Positions 31,601 through 42,129 of a DNA stretch of 64,000 nucleotides are shown here, piece by piece. Within the stretch, counting starts at the first letter, position 1. Each line of letters begins with the position of its first letter. The stretch spans positions 10,237,219 through 10,301,218 of the forward strand of contig CM030834.1 in assembly GCA_018105865.1 (NCBI GenBank), in the 5' to 3' direction. Under the pieces are notes generated by a model, which had not been told where the DNA came from, made no database searches, and worked only from the letters and a program-made list of their open reading frames with translations. Source of the DNA: Metaphire vulgaris (lineage: Eukaryota > Annelida > Clitellata > Crassiclitellata > Megascolecidae). The position numbers were made by a program, and so were the translations under genes.

Positions 31601-32324
31601 CTTGCTTTATTATCTTCATTATTAAGCAAATCTTGTTCATTTTAAATGGTAAGTAGTTCAGTCCTGTCAGCTGCTAATTATATGCAGGAATTTTCCGTTT
31701 TGTGTAGGTCGTGCTGAATTGGAGAAACAAGGACGCAAAGCACAGGAGCTGTGGTTGGCATGCCAGACACTGACGGATGTGATCGACAAAGGCAAACCCG
31801 GAGCAGAGTGGGAAGAGCAGCTGAAGCCGTTGAATCCCGAGATCAATGCCATCCGAGAAGCCTGCTCCGATAATCCCATGATTTCCACCGTACTGGAGGC
31901 GATTCCAGAAGCGGCCGCATGGAGAGGCGTCTGGACGGAAGCCGCCCTCGTCGAACGATTCGACAAGATCAACAAGATCTGCAGGCGCGTTGCTCTGATC
32001 GACGAAACTGGAGGATCACTTTTCAAATTCTTCATCTCTTACGTACAGTCTTTCTTCATCTTTAAATCTTCTCGCATTTTCTCCTCTGCAGAGGAGATTG
32101 ATCCTAGTGCAGTGAGCACCTTTGTGCTGCTTGATAACGCCCAATATGCACTGGAACATAACGATTTCGAGCAGGCGGTGCGGTACGTCAATCAGCTCCG
32201 CGGCGAGCCGAGGCGCGTTGCTGCCGACTGGCTTTTGGAAGCAAGACTTCGACTAGAGGCTAAACAGTCTGCAGAAGTTCTATTGGCTTACGCTTCTGCC
32301 GTAGGACTTGGTTCTTTGTTTTGA
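25693..32324 (+). CDS. IMMT: MICOS complex subunit MIC60 / mitofilin (first exon not found)
   Basis: MIC60 anchors in the mitochondrial inner membrane and holds crista junctions in the MICOS complex. Exons: 25693-25820, 26458-26631, 26854-26905, 27401-27434, 27794-27928, 28636-28763, 29248-29345, 29593-29728, 29949-30078, 30340-30563, 30883-31112, 31708-32324. Codon phase agrees at every join except 30563/30883. In order they encode a Pro-rich linker, the single membrane segment (FLGFTIVAAGGTVGYAWYD), IPYSKEAFDYVFQYLP, an acidic and Glu/Lys coiled-coil region, SLIAHAHRRIDQL, RQAAAHSDHITEVLKVQE, and the mitofilin C-terminal domain (DETGGSLFKFFISYVQSF to LLAYASAVGLGS). About 695 residues are covered against roughly 750 in vertebrates, so the matrix presequence exon is what is missing. 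It should lie between 23.5 and 25.7 kb. Identification is secure from sequence; symbol follows the vertebrate gene. Confidence 0.95.
26458..26631 (+). CDS. IMMT: MIC60 exon with the transmembrane segment
   Basis: The exon encodes SRFLLKFLGFTIVAAGGTVG then YAWYDADFRKLLEDYIPYSK. It gives the one hydrophobic helix that tethers MIC60 to the inner membrane, followed by the conserved 'D..FR..LE..IPYS' stretch just outside it. Both splice sites are canonical (TTTTAAG and AG|GTATTT). Confidence 0.93.
27105..27400 (-). mobile_element. LINE RT C-terminal remnant in a MIC60 intron
   Basis: The minus strand encodes RLPYLCLHGRIQGHTERGRP then WKR and RDVIEKTD, the basic 'G....RGRP..RW' tail of a non-LTR reverse transcriptase. 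Stops interrupt it. It ends at the acceptor of the 34-base exon at 27401. Confidence 0.6.
28174..28245. mobile_element. piggyBac-type miniature element (72 bp)
   Basis: Ends CCCCTTAACTGGG and CCCAGTTAAGGGG are a perfect 13-bp inverted repeat, each flanked by TTAA (28170-28173 and 28246-28249). TTAA flanks and a CCC start are the piggyBac signature. It lies inside the MIC60 intron between the exons at 27928 and 28636. Confidence 0.78.
31708..32324 (+). CDS. IMMT: MIC60 last exon: mitofilin domain and stop
   Basis: Acceptor TGTGTAG in phase 1, then SRAELEKQGRKAQELWLACQ and a single open frame to TGA at 32322. This exon carries the most conserved part of the protein: the region RRVALIDETGGSLFKFF, the helix EHNDFEQAVRYVNQLRGEP, and the C-terminal motif ADWLLEARLRLEAKQ. 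These contact MIC19 and the outer-membrane SAM complex in studied species. A stop at GLGSLF is slightly shorter than the vertebrate tail. Confidence 0.95.
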
Positions 32325-33160
32325 AGCTGTTGAGCTTCGTATGAAATCGAATGAACTTCAAAACAATTTAATTCTTGCTAGACCTGATTAAAGTGATGTA
32401 GGTGCCTAGTATGCTTTTAAGTGGGATTAATAAAGTAGCTTCTCGGATTTCCTTTTTGAAGAGTGCTGTTTGCTGGCTTATTAGCCTACGTTCACTACAT
32501 TCCTTTGCTTGTTTTTTAAATTTATCCCAAAATGAAGTACACGTTAAAGTTGAAAAAAATTACCAATTATTGAGTTTAATCCCTTAACAGCAGCACTGCA
32601 TTATTGCCGAAATTACTAATTAATTGTTGTATCCAGAGTTTACAGATTGATAAATCAGTAAGTTTTAATTTATGGCTTTGTAAATTGTTGAGTTCAGTTT
32701 TGAAATCGTGATGAGTATTTGCAACTAATTGTGGGGAACTTTATTAGATTGAGTTCAGTTGAATTTATTTCAGTTGTTTTGTTTTATCACCCAAGTTTTT
32801 GTCCTTTGCGTCATTCCTATTATATATATACCACTTTCTGCTGAATCCACCTGAGATTGAGTCAGATAATTATTTGCAACTGATTCACATTTCATTTCAT
32901 ATTTAAAGGCAGATAAGGTTTGCTATTTAAATTGATTCCATCATATAGTAATTACTGTAGTTTGAATAGTGTCAAATATTTTGGTAAAGAATAATCTAAA
33001 TTTAAAGCAAAAATCAAAAAATGATTATATTGACGGTTTGACTATTAATAATGACAATTGAAAACCTGGACCTATTTATTATCAAACCAATCACAGGTCA
33101 ATTAATATAACCTACGTATGTCTAATAATATAATAGACAATACATTATATATTATTTTTA
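32325..33160 (+). other. Presumed MIC60 3' UTR and downstream spacer
   Basis: AT-rich sequence follows the TGA. Near the stop, 'attaataaagtag' (about 32427) gives an AATAAA poly(A) signal candidate. No other feature was recognised before the repeat block at 33.2 kb. Confidence 0.5.
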
Positions 33161-33376
33161 GGCCTACCCTTGGTTGCCATATGGGTCAACATTTCCTTGA
33201 CCAATGTTTTCCAAACTGTGGATCGCAACTCAAAAGTGGGTCTCAGGGCTCTGTCTAGTGGGTTGCAGGGTAGTGCAAAATTAGATTCAAAAGTGTAATT
33301 TTCTAACCAATACCACAATGTCACAGCCTTGAAAGTTGCAAGTAGACTTAGGTTTTTAGAAAAATTATATGCCTGC

Positions 33377-33755
33377 CAGGAGCGGTTCCACGTTTCGGGA
33401 TGTACCCCCTCACTGGCCCACCAAACTGTATTCAATGGTAGATAATCGTCTAAACGGATTACTGGTAGCCTTGATGTATATTCACAAAGATATGAACATA
33501 TCTATAGACAGGTCAACGACAAAGACAAATTCGCTTCCACCAATATACAGTAAAACTCGATTTTGCACTATGACTTTGTACAACCAGACTAAAATGACGT
33601 GTATACATTGTCAATTCTGAACATTATATCATATAGGCCTAAATCAAATCTAAAGATTTCTTCTATGTCGTTTAAGTATAATTTCTTTGACAATCTGCGG
33701 GATCTTCTTATAAATTTATTGCAACCCCCACCACGAGTTCTTGGAACCGCCACCG
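33377..33755. mobile_element. Nested hAT-type MITE, CAGGAGCGGTTCC family
   Basis: Ends CAGGAGCGGTTCCACG and TTCTTGGAACCGCCACCG match the 15037 element. The reference copy (reverse of 19015) runs uninterrupted from 'gcctgc' to 'atcctccatg' across the same site. The target duplication is decayed (ATGCCTGC/ATGAAGCC). Confidence 0.78.
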
Positions 33756-34171
33756 ATGAAGCCATCCTCCATGGATGGCTTATATTGAAATGATTGGTGT
33801 TTTATTCAATTTTATTTAACAAAACATTTGCAGGGTCGCTGCATGTTACGAAGCCACTGAAGTGTGCCGCACAGTTCCAAAAAGTTGTGGGAGACTCAAC
33901 CAATAGGCCTATAACTTTTAAAATTAACCTTCTTTCGCATTCGCAATAACGCAAGGAAGGCCTGTTCGCCCTATTGCGACCATTTTGCACTGAAACAGTG
34001 AAACTCCACTAAAAATGGAGAATCCCTTGCATATATTGAGAGAGAGACCTGGAGGTTTAGCGATTTTGCCATATTCATAGGATTTTTAAGACGCGTAACA
34101 AAGGTATGTGCGTGGCAAAATTTCTAACAAGATAATTTTAAAGAACTTTCGATATCTATTTCTCTTATTTT

Positions 34172-35095
34172 CAGTGTTAGGAGTGATCTTAGATCAAAAG
34201 ATCAAAGATCACGATCTAAGATCACAATTCATGATCTTTGATCTTTGATCTAGATCACTTTTTACTAGTGATCTTTGACTCTGACTTTAAATCACTTTTT
34301 CGGTGATTTTGATCTTTATTATCAACAGAAGATCGAAGATCAAATTATACGTATTCTCCCAACTAAGTCAATCAATCAACGAACTTCTATGTGTGTTGAG
34401 TAAGCATTCGGACCTCAATGATCATGTTAGTGCAGCCGGTGCAGATGATGAGGATTATGGGTATGGCCCCGCACATTAGTACTGGCACTAAACGCTGGGA
34501 CTCAGAGGGAGGCTTGCTCAGTTGCAACTGGTCGTGAAAATGCAGTCAAGATAGAGGTCATGCACTACCTGAATAACCCAAATAAGGAACTTTCTAGCTT
34601 GTTGGCATACCCACATATCAAGGCAGCATTTGTGAAATATAACACAACCCTGTCATCTTCTGCGCCTGTCGAAAGACTTTTTAGTATTGGAGGTTTGATA
34701 GCTACACCGCGAAGAAACAGGTTGTCTGACGCAACGTTTGAGCGTCTGCTCATGCTGAAAATGAACTGCCGTGTTCAACACTGACTGTGAACTGACAGTT
34801 AGTTGCTAAAATTGTCATGAACTGTTTTCAATTGTGTTAGTAACTTAGTAGGTCCTATTACAAAAGTTTACATGCATCGTACAGTGGACATTTGTATCGT
34901 TATCATACATGACACGTCATACATGATATAATAACTATATTTGTATGATCTTTGATCTTAGATCACTTTTAAAGTGATCTTGATCTTAGATCAATTTCTC
35001 TCTAGTGATCTTTGATCTTGATCTTAGATCAATTTCTCTCTAGTGATCTTGATCTTTGATCAAGATCATTTTACAAGTGATCTTTCCTAACACTA
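34172..35095 (+). mobile_element. Nested hAT element with perfect 8-bp TSD and GATC-rich ends
   Basis: Ends CAGTGTTAGGAGTGATCTT and AAGTGATCTTTCCTAACACTA are inverted repeats with a perfect duplication CTTATTTT (34164-34171 and 35096-35103). The homologous empty site at 18677-18684 (minus strand CTCATTTT) carries a single copy. Both subterminal regions (34183-34345 and 34943-35085) are arrays of GATCTTTGATC/GATCTTAGATC. The middle encodes a transposase remnant. Confidence 0.95.
34540..34784 (+). pseudogene. hAT transposase C-terminal dimerisation domain remnant
   Basis: The frame encodes EVMHYLNNPNKELSSLLAYP then SSSAPVERLFSIGGLI and PRRNRLSDATFERLLMLKMN. The S(S/A)PVER.FS...PRR..L....E.L..L.. 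pattern is the hAT family dimerisation domain. The DDE catalytic core and DNA-binding region are absent, so the element cannot move itself. Confidence 0.9.
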
Positions 35096-35339
35096 CTTAT
35101 TTTGTCTTAGGCCTGTTTGGGAAAACTGTGAATAATTCTGCCTAATACATTTGCCATATTTTCATTGAAATTGAATCAGAGCTTTTGTTTTGCAATTTAT
35201 TCAAAACCCAGAAGATTCTTTTCAACTAACGTTCGCCAGATGGCCTAATACATATTATTGGGGTCGCGGTACGTTACAGGACCGCTGAAGTTGGCTGCGG
35301 TTCTAAAGTGTTTGGGAAACCCTGCCCTGGACTATAGGC

Positions 35340-35560
35340 ATACTATTTTAGTGCGAAATTGTGATCGCATATTTAGCACAATTTTTATTGCGCCGCATAT
35401 GTGGGATACGCAACCGTAAACGCCGCAGTTTCTCCGCAATTTTCGCATATATGGCCACACTAAGCTTCAATGTCCGCATGTATGCGAGGTTAAGTAGTAT
35501 CATAAATGGGAAATTTCCGAAATTTTAGGACCGCTGAGCCTACACTTTTCCCGGGAAAAT
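35340..35560 (-). repeat. Interspersed repeat, copy 2 (inverse of 190-385)
   Basis: It shares CGC-rich blocks with 190-385 in reverse orientation ('attgcgccgcatat', 'gggaaatttccga', 'ttttaggaccgc'). It begins just past the 33202-35324 hAT element. Confidence 0.55.
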
Positions 35561-36264
35561 CCCCGATTAAACCGATAACACCAACTAGCCTAGTCATTCA
35601 TTTCAGGGAGACTGTGCTAAGGAGTTCTTTTGCAAAGTACAGATTTTCTGTTTTTCTGTTTTAAACCTTTATGGGCAGCATTACCATGGCCAATGCGATT
35701 GCAAGAATATATTTGCATTGCAAATATACGAACAACAAATGTTAATTTAAGTGTTTCACCTCTTCTCGCAACATTTTATTCGTCGATTTCAAAAGGCCCT
35801 GTAAAGTTGGTTCGATCATAATAAGTGTCCACGACTCCAGAGTAAGTTGTTTGTTACAAGAATACACTAATAATACTGTAACAATACAAATAACATAATA
35901 TATAAATAATAGTAATAATATAAATTCTACAGAATTATAACTGGAATTTAAGTGGTATAGGATAAACGCCTTCTGTGTTAAAACCGCTCTGATCCAGCTC
36001 AATGTTGTGTTACAGTACATGTGGGTGGTGGGTTGAGGGGCGTTGATGTTTACATGCATTTATTCGTCAAATGGTAGAACCACGTTTCTGAAGGTCAAAA
36101 GGTAAAATCTTCGCCGACAGTCAAAGGATAAATACGAAGGACAACGACAGCGTTTTAGCGTAAGAGTGTCGGAAGGAAATCTTCGTTTCAAGGATTGTTA
36201 ACGTCTTTTAAAGGCAAGATCTAGGCTGGTTACGTGGATCGGTGATTGTACTGTGCAGCGGCAG

Positions 36265-36267
<3 letters not shown>

Positions 36268-36328
<61 letters not shown>
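36268..36328. repeat. (AAT)n microsatellite
   Basis: About 60 bp of AAT repeats, nearly pure, at the border of the decayed transposon-derived stretch that follows. Confidence 0.95.
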
Positions 36329-36332
<4 letters not shown>

Positions 36333-36339
36333 TGACCAG

Positions 36340-36560
36340 GCCTGAGGAGAGGGGGTGTAGCCGGTACATTGTACCCGGGCCCATGGAGTTTTCAGGGGCC
36401 CAGATCCGGTGACGATAAGGTTTTTTGCTTGTCAGGCTGTTTTGGAGAGTTGACGTTTTTTTGCTTGTCAGCTTTTTCGGAGACTTGATAAATTTTTCTT
36501 AAGGGCCCGCAAATTTCTTTTGTTCTGGGGCCCGGAATTTTTCTCGGCGGCCCTAATTTT
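36340..36560. mobile_element. Decayed hAT-MITE interior with paired TTGCTTGTCAG motifs
   Basis: 'gggggtgtagccggta' resembles the GGCGTAGCC end family. 'ggggcccagatcc' and 'ggcggccc' are typical of these interiors. Two copies of TTTTTTGCTTGTCAG lie 41 bp apart (36411 and 36452). I could not pair the ends or find a target duplication. Confidence 0.5.
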
Positions 36561-36587
36561 TTTCATTTCTTGCCCAGAAATCTGAAA

Positions 36588-36810
36588 TCGTCTTCCAGTG
36601 ATTGTCAGAGCTTCCAATAAATTGAGTATTTTCAGATCTAGGCTTAAAACATTTTCTACTTAGCATTTCCCCTAGATAGTCTGTCTCACTGTTTCCACCT
36701 GACTGATCTCTGGAATATCTTGGTCTTTTATGGATGGATTTGGAGTACCATCAATTCATACCCTCGAGTATTATAAATGGTGCTATTAATGTGCATATTT
36801 ATTATTATAT
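36588..36810 (+). mobile_element. CR1/Rex1-type LINE 3' end
   Basis: A frame encodes SNKLSIFRSRLKTFST and a stop, the short form of the RT C-terminus seen at 7793 and 17465. The 3' UTR passes 'aaatggtgctatta' before fading out. Confidence 0.7.
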
Positions 36811-37369
36811 GGACTGTTCAACCCTCTGCTCTTGTTATCCAGAAAACATATATATGATATTTATGGAAGCCTATGTTGGATATGTCATGTAGAATTTGAC
36901 CACCCTTTGACAATTTTAATGGGTTGCTAGATGTTTCAACTCCAGCTAGGACAATTCGTCTCCATGATGTTTCACTCCGTCTTCTATCATAACCTGAAAC
37001 TAATACATGATAAGCCGAGGCATAATGTTTGGGTTTGTTGTTATAAAATAATTAAATTTATAAAATTTGTGTATGTAATATTATGTAGTAGTTGCATAGT
37101 ACCTCTTCATTTCCATCCAGAGGCACTTCTGGCTTTGGGGTTACATGATAAAAAGTGAGACTTTAGCATTTGCATTGAACTGATGGCTTGGGATCCTAGA
37201 GAAGTAAAAATCTTCGGGGCAGAAACCTCTGAAGTTTTAGGTTGAAACCCCAACTGAGGTTCCAAGGCTTTCAGACCTTTTTGTAGGTCTATGATGATGC
37301 CATCGCCAGCTGTTGAATTATTTTGTTCTGTATATCTAGATTTAAATTACAAATTGCAAAGCTTTGTAA

Positions 37370-37745
37370 ACAAATGCATATGGTAAATCATAGGAATCTG
37401 GTTGCTGAACAAAATCAGCAAAGAAGAACTGTGGAAAAAAGACATCCCAAGAATTGATAGCTGAAGAAATCAAAAAAAGGAAATGGAGATGGCAAGGACA
37501 TACTTTTAGAAAACTAAACTGAAAGCATAACAAGACAAATGCTGACTTGGAGTTGTTGCCAAGGAAAAAGAAACAGAGGAAAACCATGAAACACGTGGGA
37601 AAGATGATTAGAAAAAGAGCTTTAAAGAAGGAAATGGACATGCCTGGAGTGAACTAGAATTCCTGGCAGCAGATTGAGTGAAATGAAAGGATCTTGCTCA
37701 TGACCTATGCTCCACTGGGATCATCATCATGTGTCTGAACAAGAA
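37370..37745 (+). mobile_element. Degenerate non-LTR retrotransposon RT C-terminus
   Basis: Across several frames with stops it encodes KRRWRWQGH-like and SITRQMLTW, then GKRNRGKP.NTWER, a pattern common at the end of RTE-like/L1-like reverse transcriptases ('GKR.RGRP..TW'). It is old and heavily mutated. Confidence 0.65.
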
Positions 37746-37905
37746 GTGTATCCAGTAGGTTGCAGCACATCCAAGGGCTAAATAGTACATCCCTAAGCTT
37801 CAAATGTCACAATTCTATCTTGGTGACAATGTCCAGCTTTAAGTCCTTAATGGTGGTCAGCAGGAGTGCTGATTCTTTATCTGATAAGGAACAGAGGTTC
37901 TAGGT

Positions 37906-38033
37906 CAGGGCAGGCAGCATATGGACCGTGGGCCAGATGTGGCCCAGAGAGGCTTTAGAGTGATCCACTGAGGAATTATGCACAGCATGTAAATTTTGTG
38001 CACTAATAACTCATAATGTAAAAACAAATAACA

Positions 38034-38125
<92 letters not shown>

Positions 38126-38868
38126 TGTGATCGCTATGTTTCTTACAAGTTACAAGACCCTTACTTACTAAAATAGAGAGATAAAATCATTTCAGAAGTA
38201 CGGCACTATGATATAGGATTTTTGACATCGAATTTGCCAAGCGTTTTTGATCTTTGAAAAAGACTGGTACCACAGTTTAACATAATGACATCACTATTCA
38301 CTAAAGACAATGAAAAGACTTCTGATGCTCTTCAGCTGGAACTGATCGATCTGCATTCTGCAGTGTAACTTGAGTGTGAAGGACATATTTAATAGATCAG
38401 AATGGTTTGACATTTTTTTATCCCTGAATGAACCCAAGTTTCCCAATCTCAGAGGCATGGTGATGAAGCTACTTGTGATGTTCAGTTCAACGCATATTTG
38501 TGAGCAGAAGTCGAAACTGAGTTCAAACTTGACTGTATTCAAACTTGACAGTCAATTATAAGAATTTCTACTTTGGATTAACATATTTCAGACAATTAGT
38601 GAACAATTTCCCCCAAATAAATCAAATTCCTGGCTACGCTGCTGATGAGTAGTAAGGACAGAGATTATAAGTTTGTTTTGTAGTATGTAATATGAAATTT
38701 GTTGTATGTATTTTATAGTTTTGTCATAACAAGCGTAGCTGATATTGTTTCATGCTGCCATGCATATGCAACCCATCAGAAAGCTTGGATTTGATTCATG
38801 ATGAACGGCCCCAGGCATAGCAAATTTCTTAACACGTGGCCCACTGATGAAAGAAGTTGCTCTCCCTG
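37906..38868 (+). mobile_element. hAT element, Charlie-like, with transposase remnant
   Basis: The left end CAGGGCAGGCAGCATATGG with 'gtggccc' and right end GGCCC...GTTGCTCTCCCTG resemble Charlie-type ends. Flanks TTCTAGGT (37898-37905) and CTCTAGGT (38869-38876) agree at 7 of 8. It contains a (TA)n(GT)n array (38037-38125) and a coding remnant. Confidence 0.83.
38285..38560 (+). pseudogene. hAT (Charlie/GTF2IRD2-like) transposase C-terminal remnant
   Basis: The frame, broken by stops, reads ELIDLHSAV, then SVKDIFNRSEWFDIFLSLNE, then PKFPNLRGMVMKLLVMFSST and HICEQKSKL. The 'QLELIDLQ ... FPNLR..A.KM...FGSTY.CEQ.FS' pattern is the C-terminus of Charlie-type hAT transposases, also seen in the domesticated GTF2IRD2. 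It lies where expected, 3' within its element. Confidence 0.82.
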
Positions 38869-39499
38869 CTCTAGGTCATAGCAAAGACCAAACGATCCAT
38901 TTGGCATACTGCAGGCAGACAATGCTGGCTGAGAAGGAGAGGAGGAAGAGGTAGGGTTCAACAAATCACTGCATAGACAGCTGGATTGAATAAGATAAAT
39001 GTATTATTATTATTATAAAATAACAAAATATTTATGTCACTTTGATATTAGATATATATTTTTTTTTTATTTCGCACTTACTGCAGCAAAATGATTTATG
39101 ATTTTATTGCCCAGGTGCTCAAAAGATAGTGACTTCAAATGCTAATGAGTTTGAATTAACATTGAAAATGAATGCTGGAGTGGATTAATCATATGTGCTG
39201 GAGCAAAACAACTTAGTAGTAAAATGTCTTAAGTTGAAATGTTATGGGGTTCAAATGTCTTCTGATTACTGGCCGTGCTGTCTTATTAATCAACTAATAC
39301 ACATGGGTCTTTTATGTTGACATAATGTTTTGGACATAGTGGTGACATGGGGTGAAAACTGCACTCTGCAGTTTGGCCTACACTGTTTAGGCCACGTGAC
39401 TCACCCCTGCACTTATGATTCTTCACTTAGTGAATGACTTAATGTGTGTTAACATTTAACAACCATGTAATAATAATAATATCCCCCTTAGATTACTCT

Positions 39500-39630
39500 C
39501 CCGCCATTTTGGACTGATCTTCTGGCTTGACCTGGCCTGGCTTATGCTATTTGGATTTGGTGCGCCATTGACTGATGCCCTGGGCATTATGATAGTGGCA
39601 CTATAGAAGTTGATTGATTGATTGATTGGT

Positions 39631-39632
<2 letters not shown>
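39500..39632 (+). mobile_element. LINE 3' UTR with (ATTG)n tail
   Basis: 'gatagtggcactatagaagt' followed by TTGATTGATTGATTG matches the 3' ends at 17690 and 8000. No coding part remains. The adjacent (AAT)n array (39633-39680) may have grown from the tail. Confidence 0.6.
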
Positions 39633-39681
<49 letters not shown>

Positions 39682-40009
39682 TCAGAGGATAACAATATAG
39701 TGAATAAATCATTCCTACTTGGGGACAAAACGTCTCTAGAGTGAAGCATTCTGTGGTTAAATACTTCAGTTACCCAGTCAAAGTGATAAAAGAGAAACAA
39801 GCTATGGAGGAAAATCATGAAGAAATGCTATTTTAATCTGGATTTAAAGTACACAGACATGGAAAAGATGATAAAAGGAAAGAGAGTTCCAATTTATCTG
39901 ACCAGTGGCAGAAAAAGACTTTTACCAAATCATCAGGACCCTAGTATGATTTGCTGATAATTGAAGAATCTGAAAGCTTGCATTAAATTTTATATCTATA
40001 ATATTAAAA

Positions 40010-40608
40010 TCCTTATCTGTATGTCTCTCTGTCTGTTACCTTCAATTCTGATTGGTTGACTATTGGTAGACGGTTTAGACCGTTTAGTCCTTACGTCGCG
40101 ATATATATATATATTGACTATTGGTAGACGGTTTAGTCCTTTATGTCGCGATGTTGGTGGATCGATGTTCAAGACGTTGCTGTGGTAACAATTGTTCGAT
40201 TTAGACCGTTAGTCCTTACGTCGCGATCGTTGGTGGGCGGCGTTGACTATTGGTAGACCGTTTAGTCCTTACGTCGCGATTGGTGGACGATGTTCAAGAC
40301 GACGTTGCTATTGGTAACAATTGTTCACCGGTTTAGTCAATCATTGCAGCGTCAGAGGGCTGGGCATACACCAGCCTGAGGTAGTTTAGTCGTACACAAA
40401 AATAGCCAAGCGTCACAAATGGTCACAGTTGCGTGATTTTAACGTACATAGGCCCTAATTATTACGTGCGCATAGCTTGGCTAGGTGGCGTATGTACATC
40501 ATTGAAACGTTGTTCAGCATGAATTCAATGATTGGGTTTAGTATTATCCTGCACCGCGAGCTACACATCTTTCTAGTATATATATATATATATATATATA
40601 TCTTTCTA

Positions 40609-40666
<58 letters not shown>

Positions 40667-41075
40667 TAGAAAGATTCCAGTGCAGGATAATACTAATCAA
40701 TACCTATACCTAATACCCAATCATTGAATTCATGCTGAGCAACACTTCAGTGATGTACTGTACATACGCCACCTAGCCAAGCTCTGATGAATAATTAGGC
40801 CTGCAAAATCACGCAACTGTGGCCATTTGTGACGCTGTACACGATTTTTGTGTAATGCGAAAATGTACGTTAAAATTGCGCAAATTCCTCAAGCTACGAA
40901 CAATTGTTACCAAACGCAAACAATTGTTACCAATAGCAACGCTGCCGCACGCCACCCTCTGATGCTGCAATGACTCGACTACAGAAACGTACACTTCGTC
41001 AAACGCTTCTTCAAACCAATGAGAATGCTTGAAGGTAACAGAGAGACATACAGAACAAGGATCTTAATATTATAT
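40010..41075. mobile_element. Large foldback element with (TA)n loop
   Basis: The left arm starts 'taatattaaaatccttatctg' and runs on 'tatgtctctctgtctgttacc'. The right arm ends with the mirror image ('ggtaacagagagacatacag ... atcttaatatta'). The arms share subterminal repeats built on ACGGTTTAGACCGTTTAGTC next to TTACGTCGCGAT, and converge on a TA array (40578-40665). A single arm of the same family is at 1196-1720. The ends and simple-repeat association could fit a Helitron-like or foldback class. I cannot decide between them. Confidence 0.75.
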
Positions 41076-41939
41076 ATATATATATATATGATATACCAGC
41101 AGAAAGTTTTAGCCTACCTGTTGACTGTTTTATGAGATATAGTACTTTAAAACTTGGAAAATATTAAGACTTTTTCAAAGGTAGACAGATGACCAATAGT
41201 TGAAATCTGAGTGACCCACATTTGCATACTGTAACAGAAAGAACCCTGAAGGTATTTGGACTTGAGCTGTGAAATTTTGCAAACCTTCCTTCTACATATT
41301 TAAAAGCAAATGGGCAAAAAATACCAGTCCTACTCAGATTTTGATATGGTAACTTGAGGATTTGTTTAAATACTGTTGCATTAGTGATGATTCAGAATTA
41401 ACCTGTGAAGCACTAGACCAATGTCATATGAACAACTATGATGTCCTTTGTGATCCAAAATGATGTATTTGTTAATGGCAATATGGTTCCTCTACAGCTG
41501 TAATCCTCATCAGTGATATGTGTGCCACTTGGACTTAGTAATATGATTAGGCCTCCTGGAAGAATGTCTAATTGCTGTCTGTTATTTCGGTACTGTTGAA
41601 TAATACTGACATTCGAAGACTGTTAAAAAATTAAATAAAATTTGTCATCGTCTTTGAGGAATTGCCGCCTGAAAGTAACAACATGGTTTCAAATGCCAAA
41701 GACTGCACTGAAATTGTCATCAGGTTAACTGAGCCTTAAAGATGAGGGCTTGGAGCCATACAGATGAGAGCTTGGGTTCATGAACTCTGAATCTTTCTTT
41801 CACTTAATTCTTAAATGAATAAATGATGTTTGAAGTAGCCCTACTCACATACACTTTATATTTTGTGTGTGTGACTATTTTACTATTACTTAAGAGGACA
41901 GGTTGACAGCTGGCCATCATTATTATGCATATAATTTCC

Positions 41940-41985
41940 AAGTGTCTGTCTGCCTGTCTGTCTGCCTGTCTGTCTGTCTGTCTGC
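41940..41985. repeat. (CTGT/CTGC)n tetranucleotide repeat
   Basis: A short GTCTGTCTGCCT array on the + strand. It has no coding or structural context that I can see. Confidence 0.9.
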
Positions 41986-42129
41986 TCGGTAATCACATTC
42001 TCATTGGACGACGCTTTGCTAAAGACAACGTCAAATTTCATAACTGGTGCAGGGTCATTTTTAATTAAATGCTTGGATGGATGGTGCAATAGCATATAGC
42101 TTATATGCCTACAACGTTCTTTGTGTGAG

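Larger units (their letters stand above)
33202..35324. mobile_element. hAT element with two nested insertions (reverse of 18449 copy)
   Basis: Left end CAATGTTTTCCAAACTGTGG and right end GTGTTTGGGAAACCCTG. Flanks TCCTTGAC and CCCTGGAC agree at 6 of 8. Removing the nested 33377-33755 and 34172-35095 elements with one target copy each leaves about 804 bp, close to the 742 bp of the homologous copy at 18449-19190. Confidence 0.85.

Noticed and set aside
34183..34345. GATC-rich array as a satellite DNA block
   Set aside because: The matching array at 34943-35085 and the hAT ends outside both show it is part of one transposon.
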